Shown: positions 1 to 11,808, counted from the first letter of the stretch. The stretch is DNA of 64,000 nucleotides from Bombyx mori (GCF_030269925.1 NC_085125.1:13144117-13208116), one strand, 5' to 3'. Numbers and translations are program-made. The notes: generated from the letters alone by a model not told the origin.

Positions 1-1669
1 CACACTGTCGATCAACACCGTACGTGGAAACAATCATAACTACACGCTCACTCGGAACACTACAAGACACAATACTGCGTTTATTTCATTAATTTTACCA
101 TAAAAGGCTAGTAAAATAAAAAATAGTTTAAAAAAACTAACAAAATACGCTTTTATTTATAGAAACTAAAAACTAAAAAATAGAAAATAAATTTTAATAA
201 ATTTAAATTAAAAATAATGTAAGAAAAAAATATTAGGCTACTACAATAAAAAATAATTTAAAAACTACTATCAAAATACACTTTTATTTATAGAAACTAA
301 AAACTAAAAAATAGAAAATAAACTTTAATATATTTGAATTAAAAATAGTCTAAGAAAAAATTATTTTATTGTAAAAAAGCGTGGGGTGCTTTTTAGGATA
401 TTACCAAAATAACCCTTCTTATATCTGTTCATAAAATATTTATAACTACTAATAGCATGCGCCCCACGTTTTTTTTACAATAAAATCATTTTTTCTTACA
501 CTATTTTGAATTCAAATTTATTTTCTATTTTTAGTTGGATTACATACATACGTCTGAAACTAATAAAAGCGTCTTAAAAAACAAAAACAATAATCCCCAA
601 CATCCAGACGTCAGATTATTAAAATGTCATATTATTTTGATAAGCCGTACGTACACATATAGAGTGCTAATCATAACGCAATAATATTCTTCTAGCCTAA
701 TATCCTGACCAGGGTCAATTCAGATTAATCCAATTTTGTATAAAAGCGTTCAATATAGTTTTTAACTAAACATATTATTAATGTCAAATCTCATAGTCCT
801 CCGTGCGCCCAATACTCAAGGGGCACAAACGTTTTGGACGTACATATTTATAATTTTTATTTATTAATTTATTTATTAATAAATAATAATAAATAATTAT
901 TTAAAATTTAAACAATAATTTTTATTTAAAAAAATAATAATAAAATATTTAAAAAAACACCAAGCTCATCCATACCACACAGCCTCATTTCTGCAATGAA
1001 TTCACAAACGCCTTAAGTAGCAACACTTAAATGAACAATTTTGGTATCAATTTATTTTGTAGAAACTGTCATTGGGCAATTGACTCTGAATTTTAGTCCA
1101 TTGGATCAACTTGTAGACAATGAATTGATTGCAGATTCATCAAAGAAAACATTTTTTATTTCTACTCTTAAATCCTGTTGAAGCATTGTGAAGCGTATCG
1201 GTAATCAACTCCTTACTAAATAAATATTTGGTGTGTGCATTAAATTCGAAGCGGATTTTAATATTTGCTCATATCAAAGACTCGGTTGGACTATTAGTAC
1301 CATAGATTAGACCACTTAATATTAGTACTTCAATGACAATAGGATTTTGAATAATGGCGGCCATCCGTTCCGTGTTGCCAGCTGTAATCCCGTTATGAAA
1401 TAATTTACAATTATTTTAAACAGCCCCGCAAAAAGTTTCGATACTTATCTACATTATAAATATATATAAATTACAATTCGTACATTTTCAACACCCTGCC
1501 ACACTAGTTTTATGAATTTTGATAAAGTTAAAACTTTACATGTAAAAATCAATACGTACAATTGTGACAATGGTTTATCAGAATCCTCGCATGAATCCAG
1601 AATCAGCAAGAAATGTCACTCGATTGTGAAAAATAAATCGAGAGACGAATGAGATACGAAATGAATAAT
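1..1669. other. AT-rich intergenic DNA with a local repeat block
   Basis: No gene is visible. Positions 105-365 hold two imperfect copies of a roughly 130-bp unit (AAGGCTA at 104-110 recurs near 234-240). An inverted copy of the same sequence lies at about 458-535, so 305-535 can fold back on itself. A related stretch occurs again near 18.0-18.15 kb. The remainder is low-complexity A/T DNA without recognisable coding content. Confidence 0.5.
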
Positions 1670-1915
1670 TTACTGATGGTTGGATCTCTTGTGAGTGCGC
1701 GCGGGTGGGTACCACCACCCTGCCTATTTCTGCCGTGAAGCAGTAATGCGTTTCGGTTTGAAGGGTGGGGCAGCCGTTGTAACTATACTTGAGACCTTAG
1801 AACTTATATCTCAAGGTGGGTGGCGCATTTACGTTGTGGATGTCTATGGGCTCCAATAACCACTTAACACCAGACGGGCTGTGAGCTCGTCCACTCATCT
1901 AAGCAATAAAAAAAA
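1670..1915 (+). mobile_element. Bm1 SINE, 5'-truncated
   Basis: This is the 3' half of Bm1. It contains the diagnostic core GCCGTGAAGCAGTAATGCG, the block AGACCTTAGAACTTATATCT and the tail AAGCAATAAA followed by a run of A. It lacks the tRNA-derived head. Confidence 0.85.
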
Positions 1916-2233
1916 GGTACACTAAACCGGTACAAAGCGGTCGGACCTCAACATTCATACGCCGTATTGAATTTTCATAAAGTTGGCCACCTTATTGTGA
2001 ATCCGAAAACGGATAGGAGTCATTCACTTCTAGGCGAGTGTGGGTGTGAGCTGAACGACTCGAGAAACCTGATTTACATTTCCTATTTTGATGCTATGAA
2101 ATCTTCTAAATCTAAATTATCAATTGATCATTAATTTTACGGGCATTAATCGGAATACGGAACTTCCAGTAACTGGTCCGACCCCCGAAAACAAAAGTAT
2201 TCGAAACATCATGGGCCATCTGGTGTTAATTGG

Positions 2234-2550
2234 TTACCTTTTTTGTCCTCCCTTATAGTTGATAGCCTAAGGAGCTATTCCAACTACGCATTGTTTGATA
2301 AGTGAGCTCATGGGCTCAGCCTGAGAGAATTTGCTAACACTAGTCGTAGTAAGAGCAGTGCTTCGTTGAATCTCCCATCAGATCGAAATCGCGACCCACT
2401 GAGAAGATCAAGCGAGAGACTCAGTGGGTTGTGTTTATGGGCTAGGTTGCATATTGAACTTTGTCGTATTCGAAGAGAACGGTGACCAGTGCTTGGACCA
2501 GTACCTAAAAGAACTGAGAGTGGATCGGGAGGATCCTATAAGATGTGTTT
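2234..2550 (-). mobile_element. Family B retroposon
   Basis: Belongs to an A-tailed repeat family seen about twelve times in the window. Shared blocks are CACTGAGAAGATC, a GCTAACAC motif, and a terminal pair GATAGCCT...AGGCTATC just before the A-run, read here as T at the left edge. I cannot tell whether it is a SINE or the 3' end of a LINE, and I do not assign a published name. Confidence 0.55.
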
Positions 2551-3192
2551 CAGGACGACAGTTTCTTGCGTTTAGCTCTATCGTCTGAGTCGGGTTTTTA
2601 ATTAGAGGCAATTGGTTGGGGGGGGGGGTACTGGCAATAAAAGATTCTGCGGGTTTTTTTTACTAAATTCTCGTAGGTAGGGCTCTTGTTATTACTTATA
2701 AGGATAGGCCATGATCTCGTGTCGGTCCACTCCAGAATAAGGAACTGCTTACCGTTACCAGTAATTCAGAAAGGTTTCAATGTGTCAAAATAAAAACTTT
2801 AAAGATTTTTAAAAATTCAGGTCAGAAAAATAAAACACATGTTTAGTATCAAACGACCGTAAACCTGTTCTAACGAGCTGTTAGGAATTCATTTATTGAG
2901 AAATACAGATTATTATATTAAATTATAATTTGAGAATTGAATACAAAAATGCGCATGCGTGCGCTTGAGGTGATCTGAATGAGAATTATAATACATTTTT
3001 TAAACTCATTACGAGTCATACGGCTTTAATGTTGTCTGCACAAACACGAACCATCCACAATCGACGACATTCACTTGTAGTGTCAGTGACCTTTACTGAA
3101 CGCTTAACATTAGGAGGGCCATGCACTAATTTGCCCACCCACGTCAATAAAAAACTAAAAGTCTTACTAAAACTCACTAAATACAACAAAAA

Positions 3193-3465
3193 TATCTTCC
3201 TTTGTTAGAACGAGTGTATTTCTTTAACAAAGAAACTTTGAACAAAGACGGCGCCTATGTCAACGACTTCACCGAAAATATAGCTAAAGGAATTGTGACA
3301 ATCATTCATTGTCATGGGGGATTAGTTAGGGGCCATGAAGATTTATACCTACAATATTTAAAAGACAAACTGCTCCTTTCCATGACAAAGTTCTATGAAG
3401 AAAGCTTTAATTGGATTACAAGCCGATTTAATATAATTTACTTTCAATTTTTTTTAGATTTTTAG
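3193..3465 (+). other. Unassigned 80-90 codon open reading frame, possible exon relic
   Basis: An open frame begins after a possible acceptor (TTTGTTAG, near 3207) and reads LERVYFFNKETLNKDGAY, then a block with ENIAKGIVTIIHCHGG, then LYLQYLKDKLLLSMTKFYEE. There is no ATG start. The last block faintly recalls the cullin-repeat pattern Y...FE..FL..T..FY..E, but key positions differ and no neighbouring exon is seen. It may be a gene-fragment relic or chance. No function is claimed. Confidence 0.2.
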
Positions 3466-3469
3466 CTGG

Positions 3470-4800
3470 TTGGAATTCGTTTTGTTAGTTATAAAAGGTT
3501 AGATATAAAAGTGATAAAAGATAATTAAGCCGTATACAAAAACTTACGATAAATATGAGAAATGAAGAACTGGAAAACGATTTGTCGTCTTCGATATGTC
3601 GATTTCATAATTAGGACGAAACTATATCAGCGTTCGAATTTTGAGGAAACAATGGCTACCTCTCAACAAGAACTATAAGAATTTCAGCTCATTCGAGTAA
3701 AAGATAAAAGACGCGCGAAATCATAATTCAAAAAAATTGCCATAGATTATCTCAATTAATGTTTTATTTCAAAAAAAAAATCTAGAAATGTCCTTAGAAT
3801 TCTGATTGGGTTTACTTTTTTGCACAACAACAAGTATATCTACTGTAGTATTTGAACGTAATATTTAGAGCACAAAAGTACAATGAACTGTCTGTTTGGT
3901 AAGATAAATCGTACGTAGACAGCCAATAGGTGGTAACAAGCTTTGTGGAATATTTTATTTGCCATTAGACAACGATATGCTTGTAATTAGAACTAATTGC
4001 ATAATTAGTTAATTGTAAATAAGTACTATTAATGACAGTGATAATGAAAATAACCTAACGCTGTGCGCTCTGACCGTGGCAGCCATTGTCCTTCTCTCAA
4101 AGTCAAACAGACGCAATTAACCCGCCATATCGGCAACGACCTAATTCATATTGCGTTAAACATAGTTTTATATTTTTTTAGCATTTTTTGATCTGTTTTG
4201 TTGCTACTACTTAACTTAACAACAATATAGCTGTGTTTCCCAGATTCATTCCATAAAAACTCAAAGCTAGTCGTTCAATATCAAAAGAAGGTTATAACGT
4301 TTTTATTCACACATTACTTAATGGCCGAATCGAAGCGATGTTAAATGGAAATGTAGGTATGTCAGATTTGGCTTCTGGAGTAATCGCTTAGAGTACCTAG
4401 CTGTAACTATGAACGATACTAGGTCCAAATAACCTTGTATTGGATGGTACACTATTAAACATTTTTTTCGGTACACTTCATGAGGAGTTTTTATTACCAA
4501 TCCATCCAAAACGGTTCATTGACTTCGAAATCTAAATTTGGAGTAACGATCGTTGTTTATAACAATCTCATACAAGATCTTCGTCAAAAAGGAGGGTGGT
4601 TGTTTTGACTTTGTAATTAATGACTTCCAATTCAAACGAAAAACATTCAATACAAGTTCGTTGCAAAAAAATCGTGTCCTATAATGAAATTCAAAAATCT
4701 TGAGAAATGTTCGAACTGCCGTCATTTTTGTAGGTCAAAAATCACATGTCCCTAATAGAAGTTCAGGACTGGCATTTACTCCAATGCAATAGAGACTTTA
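3470..4800. other. AT-rich intergenic DNA
   Basis: I see no gene, repeat of known family or regulatory site that I can support here. Short open frames around 4318-4725 on the minus strand show no domain. Confidence 0.4.
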
Positions 4801-4807
4801 ACCTCAT

Positions 4808-4930
4808 CTCTTTCTTTTTTTTTTTTTTTTTGAAAGGAAGGATTACTGTAGTCATTTTCAGTTTCATCAAGACAGGTGGACGAGCACAGGCTCAGCCTCG
4901 AGAGACCTCTTCTCTCCACCTAGACGACGG
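4808..4930 (-). mobile_element. Family B retroposon, truncated variant (subfamily 2)
   Basis: A T-run at 4813-4830, the minus-strand A tail, is followed by AAGGATTACTG and a degenerate version of the CCAGTTTCACCAGGACAGG block. That block is shared with the copies at 7.48, 7.89 and 19.99 kb. Confidence 0.4.
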
Positions 4931-5307
4931 TATTTATGTTTGTCTATGCATGCATCGCCACTCTATTCTAAGCCATCAAAAAAGTTTAGTATCGGGACCT
5001 CTATTTAAAAAAAAAGGTTTCTTATTCTACAAGAACTTTATTTTGTTGTTGATGCGATATGTGTGCAAATAATCAGTATTATTTTGTAATGAAGGCAAAC
5101 GGAACGCACGTAAAATGTTTATTTATTTACCTGCTGACCATAATTAACGTGTTTGAGGAAACATTACGCTGTCAGTCAACAACAGGAATACGGTAATTTA
5201 ACAAACATTTTAAAAGGATTATTGAATACATTTTTGTATTTATACCAAATTAAATTATTGTACTTATAAAAAATATTAAAATCAGCTCATAGGCATCACG
5301 TGAGAGC

Positions 5308-5590
5308 TGCCTTTTTTTGCTACCTATGCTGATAGCCTAGAGAGGCTATTTCAGCTTCTCCTTGACGTTTATGTGGGCTCACGGGGCTCAAACCGCAGTG
5401 TTGCTAACACTGCCCTACCAAGAGCAGTGTTTCGCAGAATCTACCGCCGGATCGGAAACGCGACCCACTAAAAAGATCCGGCAAGAAACTCAGTGGACTG
5501 TGTCTATGGGTTAATTTACTCGTCGATCCCTTCGTCGCAAGCGACGGGTTCGGCGAGGACGGTGACCAGAGCGAAAGCTGCCACCCACCT
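5308..5590 (-). mobile_element. Family B retroposon (subfamily 1)
   Basis: The left-edge T-run is followed by GCTACCTATGCTGATAGCCT, GCTAACACTGCCC, CGGATCGGAAACGCGACCC and the AAACTCAGTGG block. These occur in the same order as in the copies at 12.8, 35.3 and 41.0 kb. Confidence 0.6.
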
Positions 5591-5639
5591 TACGACGTAT
5601 TACCGAATTTCCGCTCATCGTTTTCCAAGCAATTCTATC

Positions 5640-5975
5640 TTTTAAACATTTTTGCTTCTTCACGGCAAAAATAAGCAGGATGGTGGCTGCTACTCGTGCC
5701 AGCTTCGAATAGTTTTTTTTTTCTTGTATAGTCTCAGTTATACAGTGATTTAAAAAAGTTGAATTTGTATGTGTGCGATTAGTAATTCGTTCTAATAAAT
5801 TCCTTCATCGTGGATGTAATTTTTTAACATAATGAATTAATATTAGAAAGAATTATTTCATTAGAAAAATTTGTACCTGTTACCTACGAGATTTGAACAA
5901 AAACAAAGTGACATCGATCGAAATGAGCACACTATAATATAGGCGTTTTATCCTTTAGGCAACAGCGACTTCCTT
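5640..5975 (-). mobile_element. Old, diverged Bm1 SINE
   Basis: Degenerate minus-strand Bm1. Recognisable pieces are TTCACGGCAAAAATAAGCAGG, the TTCCTTCATCGTGGA linker and a decayed tRNA-like head ending near GGCAACAGCGACTTCC. The 3' half is poorly preserved and interrupted by AT-rich sequence. Confidence 0.5.
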
Positions 5976-6349
5976 CATCGGTAAATATTTAAACGATATT
6001 ATTCCTTAATATTAGAATTAATCTTCATTAAAACTTACTTAATTTTAATCGTATTCAGTCAATTTCTGTCTGTAGGATTTGAAGCCTGCCCCGTCGCATC
6101 TGTCAATACAAATACATCGACCGTGTTGTCGGGTAAAAAAATTATCCCCAACGATTTATTGCGAATTAATAAGAACAACCATTTGTATTGACGTCACGTT
6201 TTCCTCACATCACAGTCACGTAGCTTAAGGTACGTAGGTAAAGGATGATTAGCTTGGAATTACCAATGTTTCAGTTTTTAGAGCTTACCTATGGTTATTG
6301 TAAAGTTTTAACACAAGTTCATCTATACATTGCAATGCTTTTTAACTTG

Positions 6350-6782
6350 TTTTTTTTTATTGCTTAGTTGGATGGACGAGCTCACAGCCCCCCTGGTGTT
6401 AAGTGGTTACAGGAGTCCATGGACATCCACAACGTAAATACACCACCCACCTCGAGATATAAGTTCTAAGGTCTCAAGATTTAGTTACAACGGCTGCCCC
6501 ACCCTTCAAACCGAAATGCATTACTGCTTCACGGCAGAAATAGGCAGGGTGGTGGTACCCACCCGCGCGGACTCACAAGAGGTCCTACCACCAGTAATTA
6601 CGCAAATTATAATTTTGCGGGTTTGATTTTTAATACACGATGTTATTCCTTCACCGTGGAAGTCAATCGTGAACATTTGTTGAGTACATATTAGAAAAAT
6701 TGGTACCCGCCTGAGATTCGAACACCGGTGCATCGCTCAACACGAATGCACTGGACGTCTTATCCGTTAGGCCACGACGACT
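6350..6782 (-). mobile_element. Full-length Bm1 SINE with tRNA-derived head
   Basis: This is the most complete Bm1 in the window, about 430 bp. Read on the minus strand it starts with GTCGTCGTGGCCTAACGG, an A-box-like element, then carries a B-box-like GGTGTTCGAATCTC. The linker with TTCACGGTGAAGGAA, the core GCCGTGAAGCAGTAATGC and an A tail follow. Internal RNA polymerase III A and B boxes are what is expected of a tRNA-derived SINE. Whether this copy is transcribed cannot be told from sequence. Confidence 0.85.
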
Positions 6783-6889
6783 TCAAATTGTGTGTTGTGT
6801 CAATAAACAGGTTTATATTAAGAAAACAAAGATAATGATACTTTCGCATTTAGATATCCCCTCCTCTCTTCCTGCGCTTCATCACTGAG

Positions 6890-7030
6890 ATGAGATTCAG
6901 GGAAGCACTACTCTTGCTGGGGCTAGTGTTAGAAATTCTCTCAGGTTGAGCCCGTGAGCTCACCCACCGGTCCGCGTGTAATCAGAATAGCCCATTAGGC
7001 CACCAACGATTAGGTAGGAGGGAAAAAATT
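6890..7030 (+). mobile_element. Family B-like retroposon, 5'-truncated and diverged
   Basis: Shares GAAGCACTACTCTTGCT, GCCCGTGAGCTCACC and a terminal GATTAGGTAGGA followed by A-rich sequence with family B. The terminal palindromic pair reads AATAGCCCATTAGGCCACC instead of the usual AGCCT...AGGCT. Confidence 0.4.
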
Positions 7031-7479
7031 TGTTCAGATCAGTCTGTTTGTCTGCATGTTTGATGCTAGAATTAACCATATTTCAAGCATAAGGGTATCA
7101 TTCCTTTCTTTTTACATTTAAAAACATCAAAAGATGTGCGGTGTCGTGGGACAGCGGATAGGAACGAAGTCCCATATAAAAAAAAAAAAAAAGAATTATG
7201 AAAAAAAAATCGCGTGGTGAAATATCGCTGTGCGGAAAAACAAGGCCTTATTCCACGGACTTTTTCTTACGGTTTTTACTATCACATTTTTTCAGTTCGG
7301 TCGCGCAGCAAAGTCCCTATCTCCTCCAAGCCTGCCGTAAGGAACTTCGTTCCAAAAAACCCGACTAAAAAATCTCTTCCACTAAGCATTCTTAAATTCT
7401 GTTACATTCTATTTGTAGTTTGGTGACCGTTATAACGTAAATCAACGACCTACTGTTTAAACTAGCCAATTCCTTCTTT

Positions 7480-7765
7480 TTTTGTATTGAAGGTTTACTG
7501 GTGGCCCGGAGGCCTTTCCAGTTTCACCAGGACAAATGGGCGAGCAAAGATTCAGCCAGGAGGGGTGGGATTTGCTAACAGCTGCCCGAGCGCCTCCGAA
7601 GGAGACCTAAGAACTCAAGAGCGGCTGCTTCGCGAATGAATCTACTACCGGATCCGGCGAGAAACTCAGCGGGCTAATACATGGGTTAGGTTGCATGTCG
7701 AACTCTTTGTCGAGTTCGACGAGTACGGTTACCGTAGCTAATTCCCTACCAACCGTAGCGGAATT
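7480..7765 (-). mobile_element. Family B retroposon, subfamily 2
   Basis: The T-run at the left edge is followed by TGGTGGCCCGGAGGCCTTTC, GCCAGGAGGGGTGGGATTTG, CCCGAGCGCCTCCGAAGGAG and CTTCGCGAATGAATCTACTA. It is nearly identical in its first half to the copies at 7888 and 19990. Confidence 0.55.
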
Positions 7766-7784
7766 CGTGGCGGTCTGTGGTTAC

Positions 7785-7887
7785 TGTTAGTAGATCGTCT
7801 ATGAGCCCGCACATGTAGGTATCACCACTCTACCTATTTCTGCTTCGAAGTAGTAACGATTTTTAGGTTTGAACTGAAACTTAGAAC
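7785..7887 (+). mobile_element. Degenerate Bm1 core fragment
   Basis: About 100 bp retaining CTACCTATTTCTGC, AGTAGTAACG and a GGTTTGAA block. It sits between two subfamily 2 family B copies. Confidence 0.35.
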
Positions 7888-8065
7888 TTTTTTTTATGAT
7901 TGAAGTACTGGTGGCCCGGAGGCCTCTCCAGTTTTACCAGAACAGGTGGGCGAGCAAAGGCTCAGTCAGGAGGGGTGGGATTTGCTAACAGCTGCCCGAG
8001 CGCCTCCGAAGGAGACCTAACAACTCAAGAGCAACTGCTTCGCGAATGACTTAGAGCTCAAGTGT
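7888..8065 (-). mobile_element. Family B retroposon, subfamily 2, truncated
   Basis: Repeats the first 160 bp or so of the copy at 7480 in the same orientation. It breaks off after CTTCGCGAATGA. Confidence 0.55.
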
Positions 8066-8573
8066 ATTCAAAGTTACGCCTATCCGGTACGCATAGCGTC
8101 AGCAAAGTGAGCTCCTCTTTTAAGTATTATTATTTATTTGTTTCAAATTTAAAGCGAGCGGAGCCACGGACACTCACAGCAATTACAGGTTAGGGATACG
8201 TTAATGTCGCGGTTGAATACGTAATTGTGACGTAGACAGACATTACTTTTGCAATAATAATATTATTTGCTTCACCCGAATTTATTGAAAAAGAACTAGC
8301 TTATTTTGCTCCAACTAAATCTGTCTACCCTTAGAAACTATAGTACATATGTATAGTAGTCCAGGAGATGTAGGCGAACAGACAAACACACAGACGGACC
8401 GAAGACTAACCTTTAATAATCACTGTTTTATGTTCTTCATTAGTTACTTAATTTCTTCAACACAGACACAGGATTCTACTTTTTTATTAATTATACTTAG
8501 TGAATAGTCTTAAACGTCTCTTCCTTTTACATTGGTAGTACTATGCCAGAATACTTCTCTGTAGTTTTGGGGT
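8066..8573. other. AT-rich intergenic DNA
   Basis: No gene or known repeat recognised between the family B copy and the LINE fragment. Confidence 0.35.
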
Positions 8574-8937
8574 TTGGGGAGTGCTCTGAGGAATTGTTCG
8601 AGACGATACCATCATCTCGTTTTTACCATCGCACCGCCCGCCACCGGAGTAGAGTTCATCCATACTACCTGGAGCCACTGCGGTCATCCACAGTGCGTTT
8701 CCAGAGGTCTTTTTACCACGTTCCATCCGGCTATGGAAAGAGCCCCTCCACGGTGTTTCCCGAGTGCTATGCTATGCTCCTTTTTCAAACGAGGCTTGTG
8801 GAGAGTATTAAGCGGTAGGCAGCGGCTTGGCTCTGCATTGCTGAAGGTCATGGGCGACGGTAACCACTCACCATCAGGTGGGCCGTATGCTCGTTTGCCT
8901 ACAAGGGCAATAAATAAATAAATAAATAAATACAAAC
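8574..8937 (+). mobile_element. 3' end of a Jockey-type LINE, dead 5'-truncated copy
   Basis: Encodes, with frameshifts, the C-terminal part of the reverse transcriptase ORF seen at 36-38 kb ([28 protein letters not shown]). The 3' tail TCACCATCAGGTGGGCCGTA...GGGCAATAAATAAATA follows. Disruptions show a typical 5'-truncated, decayed retrotransposition product. Confidence 0.75.
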
Positions 8938-9140
8938 TTCCAACAACAACGATACAACGTGTGAATAAGTAAGCGAAATCGCTCGAATCACGTGGAACAC
9001 GAAAAAATAACCAGACAAACAAAATCTATTTTACGTGTTTAATCTCACGTTTTTATTGTCATTATATTGTTTCCGAAGCTTCGAATATTTTATGTTGTGG
9101 CGCGAGAAATAAAAATAACTCGCGAATACCAAAACTGTGT

Positions 9141-9379
9141 AGGTGGTAGGACCTCTTGTGAGTCCTCACGGGTAGGTACCACCAACCTGCCTATTTCTGC
9201 CGTGAAGCAGTAATGCGTTTCGGTTTGAAGGGTGGGACAGCCGCCGTAACTATAGTGAGACCTTAGAACTTATATCTCGAAGTGGGTGACGCATTTACGT
9301 TGTAGATATCTATGGGCTCCAGTAACCACTTAACACCAGGTGGGCTGTGAGCTCGTACACCCATCTAAGCAAAAAAAAA
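9141..9379 (+). mobile_element. Bm1 SINE, 5'-truncated
   Basis: Contains GGTAGGACCTCTTGTGAG, GCCGTGAAGCAGTAATGCG and ACTTAACACCAGGTGGGCTG and ends in an A-run. A LINE tail of the same orientation begins about 50 bp downstream. Confidence 0.8.
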
Positions 9380-9430
9380 GTGTCGTTAGTGTCGCTATAA
9401 GTTTGTCTTGTATGGGTCATACACAAAACA

Positions 9431-9552
9431 CGGTAGGCAGCGGCTTGACTCTGCCCCTGGCATTGCTGAAGTCCATGTGTGACGGTAACCACTCACCATC
9501 AGGTGGGCCGTATGCTCGTCTGCCTACAAGGGCAATAAAAAAAAAAAAAAAA
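9431..9552 (+). mobile_element. Jockey-type LINE 3' tail, about 120 bp
   Basis: Only the terminal GTAGGCAGCGGCTTGACTC...CATTGCTGAAGTCC...GGGCAATAAA-A(n) remains. Confidence 0.75.
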
Positions 9553-10830
9553 CAAGGTAAAATTTTTGGAAAAAAAATACGTTCGTATTTTTACAAAATC
9601 AGTCTCATTTATTAGTTATTAATCATAGTATCTAAATTATAATATAAAACGAGATCGTTTTTCAGGTTTTGCTTCAGCAATACAGGGTTTTTAATTTTTT
9701 TTCTTGACCACAGAAGGGACATACTCGTACAGAAAAGAATCAAAATTGAAAACATATACTTATGTCTAAGCAGTAGTTTACTTATATTAAAATATAAATA
9801 CATTTAAAAAAATTTCTTCATCGCTTTAATCAAAAAGCGACTGACACTTAACTTTTTTTGAGGATGGAATTGAGTCCTCCGTGTCGCTGGTATCAAAGAA
9901 GGTATGGTATATGGATTTTTTGGGGGTTACTGAGTCAGTATATACTATATTTTGCTTCCGTGGGGTTAGTGGTTGATGGACTATTCTTGTTGTCAATTCA
10001 GGAGACGGTGTGTTTAAAAACGATTCGAGCAGAGATGGTGTTCTTGGTCCAGTGACGGTTGATGCTGATGCAGTACCAATAGAAGATACTGGTCTGGGGG
10101 TACCTTGTCCTTGATAAAGTAGATGATGGTGTCATAGGCGAAGATTCTTTTGTATATCGTGTTATAAATTCAACGTGAATTTGCCCAATTTCAAAATGTG
10201 TACACCTAATGTGAGATGCACACAATAAGCAACTTAGTCGTCTGCAGTGAATAATGTTAGGAGATTTTGAGCTCCATGTAATCTGGTGAATTTTCAAGGT
10301 CCCTTTGAAGGGGCGTACTTTGTTAGCATCGGCAATTTTTTGTATATCAGATACATCATGCATTGCCGATCTTTCTTACTCAAAAAAGTTCAAAATGAAC
10401 ACACCAAATTACTTGAACATAAACAATGCGATTTAAATCAATTTCCCACAGACTACATTTTATGTTCAATCTACAAATAACACGGAACATACTCAGCTCA
10501 AAACAGGAAAAAGACGAAACTCGTCAAAACCAGGAGGTCATATTAGATGCAAAGACCACTAACCTTAACATAAGCGAATAAAGGCGAAAATCGATATCAC
10601 TAAGAAAAAAGATTGATTTCGAGAAACATTAATAGATGTACAAACAAAAATCAATAAACACCAAAAATATACGTAACGTTAATTATACTGTGTTCTGTGT
10701 AAATAATTTATTTGCGAGGTCGCGATGCCAGTCTAATTGAAAACACGAGCTTTATTTGTGATTAACCGGATTACACCGGATATTAGAACCGCTGAGTCAA
10801 GTCAAAAAAACTACTGTATATTTTTTTTAA
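9553..10830. other. Intergenic DNA with a weak protein-coding relic
   Basis: A minus-strand frame at 9998-10363 reads KIADANKVRPFKGTLKIHQ and then RRLSCLLCASHIRCTHFEIGQ. The Cys/His spacing recalls C-terminal segments of insect transposon-encoded proteins, but I cannot name a family. The upstream frame is broken by stops. It is best treated as a relic. Confidence 0.25.
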
Positions 10831-11460
10831 CTAGCGGTCGCCCGATAGTCGAAACTAGACTATAAAATTATTAATTTAAATTATAAGTTTGAACATTATT
10901 ATGGTTCTATTGTCAAAGATTTTACTTCTATAATCACAGATTTCGCTAAGGCTATACTACACCTTAGACAAATAATATTAAAGAAAAACAATATTAATCT
11001 ATTCTGAACTTGACCTCAGACTTGAACAATAAACAAAATAGTAGGTATGCGTGTGTGTGTCAAATACATGTTAGTGTGCGTAATGTTTTCTTTATTTATT
11101 TAATGTATTTTTTATGCATTATTTATAAAAATATTAGCATTGTGCACTCCTTCTCTATATTTTCTACAAGTGAGTCGTCTATTATCAAAGGTGGCAATCT
11201 GTGCATTTGGACAAAAAAAAATTATTGATATGTCAATACAGATTGATTTGAATATAATCGTCTCCTTCAAAGAATACGGTTCAAAACCTGCATTACATAA
11301 AGGTTAATAGTTAACCTGTTATTTATCTAAGATGTCGTTCCGAAGAGTTTTGTGACTGCCAATGGAATACAACGTCAATAATTCGTTTTTCTGATTTACC
11401 AATCATTGTCCAAAAGTCAGATTGCCGGCTTTGATAATAGTCGACTCAAGTGTGGGAAAG
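10831..11460 (-). mobile_element. Non-autonomous Helitron (family H3), split by a MITE
   Basis: The minus-strand 3' terminus is CTAG at 10831-10834 with host T next to it. It is preceded by a small hairpin (TAGTC...GACTA). The body is colinear, in reverse, with the intact H3 copy at 13612-14029, including the GTGTGTGTGTCAAATACATG and TTGTGCACTCCTTCTCTATA stretches. It is interrupted at 11171-11448 by a MITE. The distal 5' end is not preserved. Confidence 0.6.
11171..11448 (+). mobile_element. MITE family M1, copy 1 (31-43 bp inverted repeats, 2-bp target duplication AG)
   Basis: A 278-bp element whose ends match as TGAGTCGTCTATTATCAAAG and, reverse-complemented, TGAGTCGACTATTATCAAAG. The match continues through GGCAATCTG. 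It has no coding capacity. It is flanked by AG on both sides and inserted in a Helitron. Copies 2 and 3 lie at 33280-33557 and 52331-52608. Confidence 0.8.
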
Positions 11461-11461
11461 G

Positions 11462-11808
11462 GGACGGCCCATTTCAGGCCCAAAGCGGACAATAGATTAA
11501 AGAAAAAATACTTAGTGCATTAATTTCGTCATAAATAAATATGCATTTACTTTCTTCCAAATAAGCGCCACTACAGTTTACAATAAGTAGTTTAAAAAAA
11601 GAAACTCTATTAAAAAAAACAAGAATTTTATTTTTGCGGGAAAAATATTGCCAACATCAAAACCTTTTACGTATTAAGTAAACATTTTAAGTATATAAAA
11701 AAACATATAAATAAATCATTTTAAATATTATCATTAATCAATCGATTTTAATCGATTTTAAGCACATAAAATAACATCAAAGACATACCCATTGGACTTT
11801 AACTTGTT
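11462..11808. other. AT-rich intergenic DNA
   Basis: No gene or recognised repeat. Confidence 0.3.

Noticed and set aside
6690..6782. Possible tRNA gene on the minus strand
   Set aside because: A- and B-box-like motifs are present, but the sequence is continuous with the Bm1 body and does not fold as a full cloverleaf. It is the SINE head.
9998..10363. 121-codon minus-strand frame with Cys/His pairs
   Set aside because: Not called as a gene: the upstream frame is broken and no family could be named. Kept only as a relic within the intergenic entry.
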